Assembly: GCA_041651175.1 (NCBI GenBank) | Contig: JBAZJT010000006.1 | Coordinates: forward strand, 1 to 64,000 | Source: Elusimicrobiales bacterium | Lineage (GTDB): Bacteria; Elusimicrobiota; Elusimicrobia; Elusimicrobiales; Elusimicrobiaceae | DNA length: 64,000 nucleotides | Direction: 5' to 3' | The notes under the pieces: generated by a model | What the model saw: the letters and a program-made list of their open reading frames with translations, nothing else | Databases searched by the model: none | Told to the model about the DNA's origin: nothing | Translations under genes and position numbers: made by a program | In this document: positions 60,039-64,000 of the stretch, piece after piece | How the letters are laid out: each line of letters starts with the position of its first letter | Numbering within the stretch: the stretch's first letter is position 1

Positions 60039-60451
60039 TTGTTTTTAGCGGCGTTGAAAAGCGCCTTCAGGTCGCAGACGGATTTTTTGCCGTCCTCCAC
60101 GACCTTGCGCACCAGGTCGTCAAACTCCAGCCTGTTGCGGTAGCTGATGGCGGAAAGCACCATGTTAAGGTTGACGCCGGTTATCACCGCCGCCGATGCG
60201 GACTGCTGCGCCGGCGGAAACGCGATATTGGCGGGCGAACCGCCCAGCATGTCGGTAAATATTATGACCCCGCCCTGCGCCAGCCCGCGCTCCAGCGCGG
60301 CGCAGAGCCTGCGGCGCGCTTCCTCCACCGGCGCGCGCGGGGAGACGGAAATGAACTCCATCCCGTCGGGCTGGGCGCCGGCTATCATCTCGGCGGCTTC
60401 AAGCAGATACGCGCCGAACTCGCCGTGCGTTATTATTATGAGGCTTGTCAT
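60035..60451 (-). CDS. Mannose-family PTS EIIA component
   Basis: 138 residues. LIIITHGEFGAYLLEAAEM with the phosphorylated His9, FTDMLGGSPANIA, TGVNLNMVLSAI: EIIA-Man fold. Start lies within the 3' end of rapZ (53-nt overlap). Accepts phosphate from HPr, which is not encoded here. Overlaps the EIIB start (ATGA). Confidence 0.88.
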   Translation of the reverse strand: MTSLIIITHGEFGAYLLEAAEMIAGAQPDGMEFISVSPRAPVEEARRRLCAALERGLAQGGVIIFTDMLGGSPANIAFPPAQQSASAAVITGVNLNMVLSAISYRNRLEFDDLVRKVVEDGKKSVCDLKALFNAAKNK

Positions 60452-61301
60452 GCCCTATATCCCTGTCCAGGCTGTAAACGCCGTATCCCGCTGAAGAAAG
60501 CCTGCGCGCCGTCTCCGCGGCCATGAAAACGCTTCTGTGCCTGCCGCCGGTGCAGCCTATGGCGATAGTCAGATGAGATTTGCCTTCCCTGCCGTAAAGC
60601 GGCAGCAGGTAGCGCGCCAGCGCGCAGAACCTTTCCAGAAACCCGCGCGCCTTCGGGTCGCGCATAATATGGCGGGCCACGGCCTTGTCGTGTCCGGTCT
60701 TGGCTTTCAGCTCCGGCACATAGTTGGGGTTTGCCAGAAACCGCACGTCCATGACTATGTCGGCGTCCAGCGGCAGGCCGTATTTGTAACCGAAGGACAT
60801 GACGGTAACCCGCAGCCGCGCGGAGCGTTTTATGTCCAGGATGCGGGCTATGGCTTCCTTAAGCTCGCCCAGCGTCATGGCGGTGGTGTCTATTATCTTC
60901 CACGCGCCGGCCCGGAGGCCGTCTATAAGCCGCCGCTCCAGCCGGATGGACTGCTCCACGTTGCTGCCCAGCGGATGGCGGTGCCGCGTCTCGGAAAACC
61001 GGCGGATTAGCGCGCTGTCCGAAGAATCCAGGTACAGCACCTTGAAATCAAAACCGCTTCCGCGCAGGCTGGAGAGCGTGCGCGGCAGGCTCTCCAGCGA
61101 CTTGCCCTCTCTTATATCTATGCCCAGGGCCACATCCCCCAGGTCGCGCCGCCCGCGGACGAAGGCGGCAAACTCCTCCAGCAGCGCGACCGGAAGGTTG
61201 TCCACGCAGTAGAAGCCGAAATCCTCAAACCACTTCAGCGCCTGGCTCTTGCCCGCGCCGGACATGCCGGTTATGACGAAAATTCTGCGCTTGTTTTTCA
61301 T
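60399..61301 (-). CDS. rapZ: RNase adapter / nucleotide-binding protein RapZ
   Basis: 300 residues. Walker A FVITGMSGAGKSQALKWFEDFGFYCVDNLP is the RapZ hallmark; C-terminal SFGYKYGLPLDADIVMDVRFLANP...IGCTGGRHRSVFMAE binds RNA. In enterics it controls GlmZ/GlmS decay. I chose ATG 61301; the longer in-frame extension reads back through hprK. hprK's stop overlaps its start. Confidence 0.92.
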   Translation of the reverse strand: MKNKRRIFVITGMSGAGKSQALKWFEDFGFYCVDNLPVALLEEFAAFVRGRRDLGDVALGIDIREGKSLESLPRTLSSLRGSGFDFKVLYLDSSDSALIRRFSETRHRHPLGSNVEQSIRLERRLIDGLRAGAWKIIDTTAMTLGELKEAIARILDIKRSARLRVTVMSFGYKYGLPLDADIVMDVRFLANPNYVPELKAKTGHDKAVARHIMRDPKARGFLERFCALARYLLPLYGREGKSHLTIAIGCTGGRHRSVFMAAETARRLSSAGYGVYSLDRDIGHDKPHNNNARRVRRVSA

Positions 61302-62263
61302 CTGCCCGCCGGGGATTTCATCTGGCGGATAAGCCTTTCGTTGAATTCGCGGGCGGGGAAAATGCCCTGCCCTTTCAGCCGCTGGTTCAGCGCGGCCACT
61401 TCTATAAGCACGGCCAGGTTGCGCCCCGGGGTAACCGGGATGCACAGCGACGGAATCGTAACCCCCAGTATCTCGGACGTGTTGGCTTCCAGCCCCGTCC
61501 TGTCGCAGGAGGTCAAGCTGGAGGCGGAGGTCAGGCGCACCTCCATCTCCACACGGGTCTGGTCCATGACGGAACCGACCCCGAAAAGCAGCTCCACGTC
61601 TATAATTCCCAGCCCGCGCACTTCCATGTAATGCTTGAGCATGGCGGGGCAGCTGCCGTTGAGCGCGTCTCCCCGGCGGCGCTGTATTTCCACTATATCG
61701 TCGGCGACCAGTATGTGGCCGCGCTTGACCAGCTCCAGCGCGCATTCGGACTTGCCGATTCCCGGCCCGCCCTGTATCAGCACGCCAAGCCCGTAGACGT
61801 CCACCAGCACGCCGTGCAGCCGGGTTACGGGGGCCAGCCTGTCTTCCAGAAAAGCGGTGAGGCCGCTTACCAGCTGCGAGGTATCCATGCTGGAGGAAAA
61901 TACCGGCAGTTTCGCCCGCAGGCAGGCGGTTTTCAGCACCGGCATCGGCCTGAGTCCGCCGGTTACAATAACGCAGGGCGTTTCCGGGGCGGAGAACATC
62001 TTCTCCAGTGTCGCCGCCAGTTTTTTGGAGGATTCCCGCTCGCAGAAGGCGTGCTCGCCGCGGCCTATTATCTGAATGCGCTCGGGACGGTAGTTTTCAA
62101 GGTGGCCGTCCAGCGCCAGGCCGGGGCGGTTCACCTCGCTCACTGTTATGCGCCGGTCAAGGAATTTGGCGCCGCAGGCCACCGACAGGCCAAGCGCGGC
62201 GCCCTTGTCGTCCAGCAGCTCCCGGACGGAAATGAATTTGGCGGGAACCGTTCCGGCGGCCAT
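61298..62263 (-). CDS. hprK: HPr kinase/phosphorylase
   Basis: 321 residues. LHGVLVDVYGLGVLIQGGPGIGKSECALELVKRGH has the active His150 and P-loop; MEVRGLGIIDV is the second family motif. Phosphorylates Ser46 of HPr. In a Gram-negative setting it usually runs a PTS that senses rather than transports. Starts 11 bp after the hpf stop. Confidence 0.92.
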   Translation of the reverse strand: MAAGTVPAKFISVRELLDDKGAALGLSVACGAKFLDRRITVSEVNRPGLALDGHLENYRPERIQIIGRGEHAFCERESSKKLAATLEKMFSAPETPCVIVTGGLRPMPVLKTACLRAKLPVFSSSMDTSQLVSGLTAFLEDRLAPVTRLHGVLVDVYGLGVLIQGGPGIGKSECALELVKRGHILVADDIVEIQRRRGDALNGSCPAMLKHYMEVRGLGIIDVELLFGVGSVMDQTRVEMEVRLTSASSLTSCDRTGLEANTSEILGVTIPSLCIPVTPGRNLAVLIEVAALNQRLKGQGIFPAREFNERLIRQMKSPAGR

Positions 62264-62274
62264 CGCGCCCCCGG

Positions 62275-62796
62275 TTATTTCTTCACCGGCTGAAGCAGCC
62301 CGTAGGTGTTGTCCTGCCGCTTGAAGACGACGTTGAGCTGCTTGGAGTCCTCGTCAAGGAAAACCCAGAAGTTATAGCCCAGCCGCTCCATTTCAAAAGC
62401 GGCGTCGTCCGGGCTCATGGGCATGACCGGCACCTGCTTGGTAACGGAAAACCGTATATCCGCGGCAGGCATGGCCTCGGCGGACTGGGCAAGAGGATTT
62501 TCGTCGGCGCGGTGGTCTTTCATCCGGGCCTTGTATTTTTTAACCTGCGTGTCTATCTTGTCGGATGCTTCGTCAACGGAGGCATACATATCCACCGTCT
62601 CGGCCCCGGCTTTGAAGGTCTGGCGCGCGGCGTGGGCCACTATCTCGGCCCGGCAGACTTTCTTTTCCATGGTGAGAATCACCTGCACCCACACTATCTG
62701 GTCAAAGTAATGCTGAAGCTTGTCCAGCCTTTCCCGGATATAATCCTTAAGCGACTTGGTAAGTTTTACATGCCTGGCCACTATTTGTACTGTCAT
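62275..62796 (-). CDS. hpf: Ribosome hibernation promoting factor, long form
   Basis: 173 residues. MTVQIVARHVKLTKSLKDYI opens the ribosome-binding HPF domain (residues 1-95); a C-terminal dimerisation domain (SPDDAAFEMERLGYNFWVFLDEDS...RQDNTYGLL) makes it the long HPF that forms 100S ribosomes. ATG 62796 has GGAGG; the longer frame upstream has none. First gene of the hpf-hprK-rapZ-EIIA-EIIB unit. Confidence 0.92.
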   Translation of the reverse strand: MTVQIVARHVKLTKSLKDYIRERLDKLQHYFDQIVWVQVILTMEKKVCRAEIVAHAARQTFKAGAETVDMYASVDEASDKIDTQVKKYKARMKDHRADENPLAQSAEAMPAADIRFSVTKQVPVMPMSPDDAAFEMERLGYNFWVFLDEDSKQLNVVFKRQDNTYGLLQPVKK

Positions 62797-62844
62797 AATC
62801 CTCCGTGCTGCCGCCGCGAAATTGCCTTGCTGGAAGGCAAACTC

Positions 62845-62873
62845 ATTCAAACATTTATTCCGCGCCCTGTCAA
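62845..62873 (-). promoter_or_regulatory. Promoter of the hpf-hprK-rapZ-PTS operon
   Basis: Minus strand: -35 TTGACA (62868-62873), 17-bp spacer, -10 TTGAAT (62845-62850). A short palindrome TTGCCTT-GCTGG-AAGGCAA (62822-62840) sits at the predicted start and could be an operator or a leader hairpin. Confidence 0.55.
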
Positions 62874-63202
62874 GAAAAGCGCCCTCCGGCCTTTTCAACC
62901 CCGCCGCCGGATTGCGCCGGCTACCCGCGACATCACCCGTTTTTTGAAATGCTGTGGTGTGTTGGCAAACGACAACGAAAACGGAATCAAACCACGAAAC
63001 ACACAAAACACATGAGAGGGGAACAAAAAAGTTTCCGGGAGTTGTTCCTGCCTTGTTCCAGAGCCTTTTCGTGTGTTCCGTTCAATGATGGACACCGTTA
63101 TTCTTGGCATTTGTTTTTTACTCGCGCGGTCGTTTCCGCAATACGGGACAGCAAACCATGGCATTGTGGAAAAAATGGGTGATGTCATGGCCGGCTACCC
63201 GA
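62874..63202. other. Non-coding region between hpf and dnaA
   Basis: About 330 bp with no convincing frame. It holds the hpf promoter's upstream side, a short A/C-rich tract (ACCACGAAACACACAAAAC at about 62992) and ordinary intergenic sequence. No rpmH or rnpA, which often lie beside dnaA, is found. Confidence 0.5.
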
Positions 63203-63231
63203 TTGACCGGGGCGGGTATAAGTGCTAGAAT
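63203..63231 (+). promoter_or_regulatory. dnaA: Promoter of dnaA
   Basis: TTGACC (63203-63208), 17-bp spacer, TAGAAT (63226-63231). Strong sigma70-like match on the plus strand, about 155 bp before the dnaA start codon, giving a leader of about 150 nt that contains the DnaA boxes. Confidence 0.7.
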
Positions 63232-63361
63232 TTGGCTTGCCGACGGCGGTTTCGCGCCGGATGGCAATTATAAACAGCCCCGGAACGGCGGGAAAGGCTT
63301 CACCGGATGTTTCGTCCCGCTACCGATAATAAAACGGGCGGTTTGTATTGGGAGAAACAGG

Positions 63362-63393
63362 TTATCAACACCTTGTGGATAAGTTGTGGAAAA
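63362..63393. promoter_or_regulatory. DnaA box cluster at the dnaA start
   Basis: Three boxes in 32 bp: TTATCAACA (63362-63370, one mismatch to TTATCCACA), TGTGGATAA (63374-63382, perfect, reverse strand) and TGTGGAAAA (63385-63393, one mismatch). The last overlaps the GTG start codon. Suggests DnaA autorepression and perhaps the edge of oriC. Confidence 0.65.
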
Positions 63394-64000
63394 CACTGAC
63401 GCAAAGAACCTCTGGACTGCTGTAACCGCCAAAATAGCGCATGATATAAGCGCGGACGCCGCCGAAATGTGGCTGAAGCCTGTCAAGGCGCTGGTTTTTG
63501 ACCATAATTCGCTTAAACTGGAAGTGCCAAACCAGGTGTTTTATCAGACGCTGCGCGAGCGGTACGAGAAAAACATAATGGCCGCATTGCGCGACATAAC
63601 CGGCGCGGAAGCAATTGTGGAATACAGCATTCCGATGGGTTCCAGTTCCCCCGCGCCGCTGTCCGCGCCGGAGCATATTCAGCCCCGCCAGCCGGAACAC
63701 CGGCATTCGCAGGCGGCTTTTCCCAACAGGCTGAATCCCAATTATATTTTTGACGAATTCGTGGAAGGCCCCTCCAACCGTTTCGCCTGCGGGGTGGGAC
63801 GCGCCGTGGCTAAAAAAGTGGGCGACAAGACAAGCAATCCCTTCGTCATTTTCAGCAAGCCGGGGCTGGGCAAGACGCATATCCTCCACGCCATAGGCAA
63901 CGAGATTATAAAAAACTCCGCCGGCGCGAAGGTGCTTTACCTTTCGGGCGAGGAATTCGTGTACGAGTACATAGAATCCCTCCAGAACAAAACTTCGGAT
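63386..64000 (+). CDS. dnaA: Chromosomal replication initiator DnaA (partial, runs off the window)
   Basis: 205 codons present. GTG start at 63386 (product begins MENTDAKNLW, then WTAVTAKIAHDISADAAEMW for the DnaB-interacting domain I), a linker rich in Pro and His, then domain III: NPNYIFDEFVEGPSNRFA and Walker A FSKPGLGKTHILHAIGNEI. Walker B and domain IV lie beyond the edge. No in-frame start exists upstream because TAA lies at 63380. Confirms the origin-proximal region. Confidence 0.92.
   Translation, partial: MENTDAKNLWTAVTAKIAHDISADAAEMWLKPVKALVFDHNSLKLEVPNQVFYQTLRERYEKNIMAALRDITGAEAIVEYSIPMGSSSPAPLSAPEHIQPRQPEHRHSQAAFPNRLNPNYIFDEFVEGPSNRFACGVGRAVAKKVGDKTSNPFVIFSKPGLGKTHILHAIGNEIIKNSAGAKVLYLSGEEFVYEYIESLQNKTSD

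Noticed and set aside
62985..63015. A/C-rich tract near dnaA as an origin iteron
   Set aside because: It has no repeat period and no DnaA-box match.

Overview
The window is a 64 kb piece of a GC-rich bacterial chromosome. It is densely coding, with long runs of genes joined by 4-nt ATGA overlaps. Gene content fits a Gram-negative, non-model lineage: many type IV pilin-like genes, a PilM/PilN-like fusion, an MlaE/MlaF lipid transporter, GH57 and GlgP glucan enzymes, a regulatory mannose-type PTS with HprK and RapZ, and TMTC-like membrane TPR proteins. I would guess Elusimicrobiota or a near relative, but this is inference. No rRNA is present and the only RNA gene seen is tRNA-Arg(UCU). The right edge carries the dnaA start with DnaA boxes, and parAB lies about 19 kb away, so the window is probably close to the replication origin.

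Layout. 0.3-4.2 kb (minus): GH57 glucanotransferase, three minor pilins and a flavin reductase-rubredoxin fusion. 4.2-12.4 kb (plus): flippase, an Fe-S protein, a TPR protein, glycogen phosphorylase, phosphohexomutase, then a CheC-like plus CheY pair. 12.5-17.2 kb: TatD, a proline-rich membrane protein, a RecB-type nuclease and a glycerol kinase. 17.2-34.8 kb (minus): a hybrid-free PAS/GAF histidine kinase, five tandem TMTC-like paralogues, dcd, a squalene/phytoene synthase-like gene, a pilin, four small exported paralogues ending in a GHxHF motif, and three more pilin-like genes. 34.8-40.1 kb: MlaF, MlaE, an unknown anchored protein, ornithine aminotransferase, an MFS transporter and the tRNA. 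40.4-48.5 kb (minus): comF with an S24 repressor, an exported protein, parB, parA, an NfeD-type protease, signal peptidase I, and barstar with a secreted barnase-like RNase. 48.8-54.6 kb: secA, a DUF3467-like protein, a serine palmitoyltransferase-like enzyme and a GNAT-fold acyltransferase. 54.7-59.3 kb: a secreted poly-glycine metallopeptidase, a Xer recombinase and pilP/pilO/pilMN-like genes. 59.6-62.8 kb (minus): PTS EIIB and EIIA, rapZ, hprK, hpf. 63.4 kb onward: dnaA (partial).

The most unusual things are four. (1) A set of 160-210 bp palindromic intergenic elements with perfect terminal inverted repeats, placed repeatedly right at stop codons. (2) A family of four tandem small exported proteins with a C-terminal GHxHF motif inside a pilin operon. 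(3) A five-gene tandem array of TMTC-like proteins with nearly identical ends. (4) A serine palmitoyltransferase-like gene paired with a large GNAT-type acyltransferase. All functional names come from reading motifs by eye; no database search was possible.
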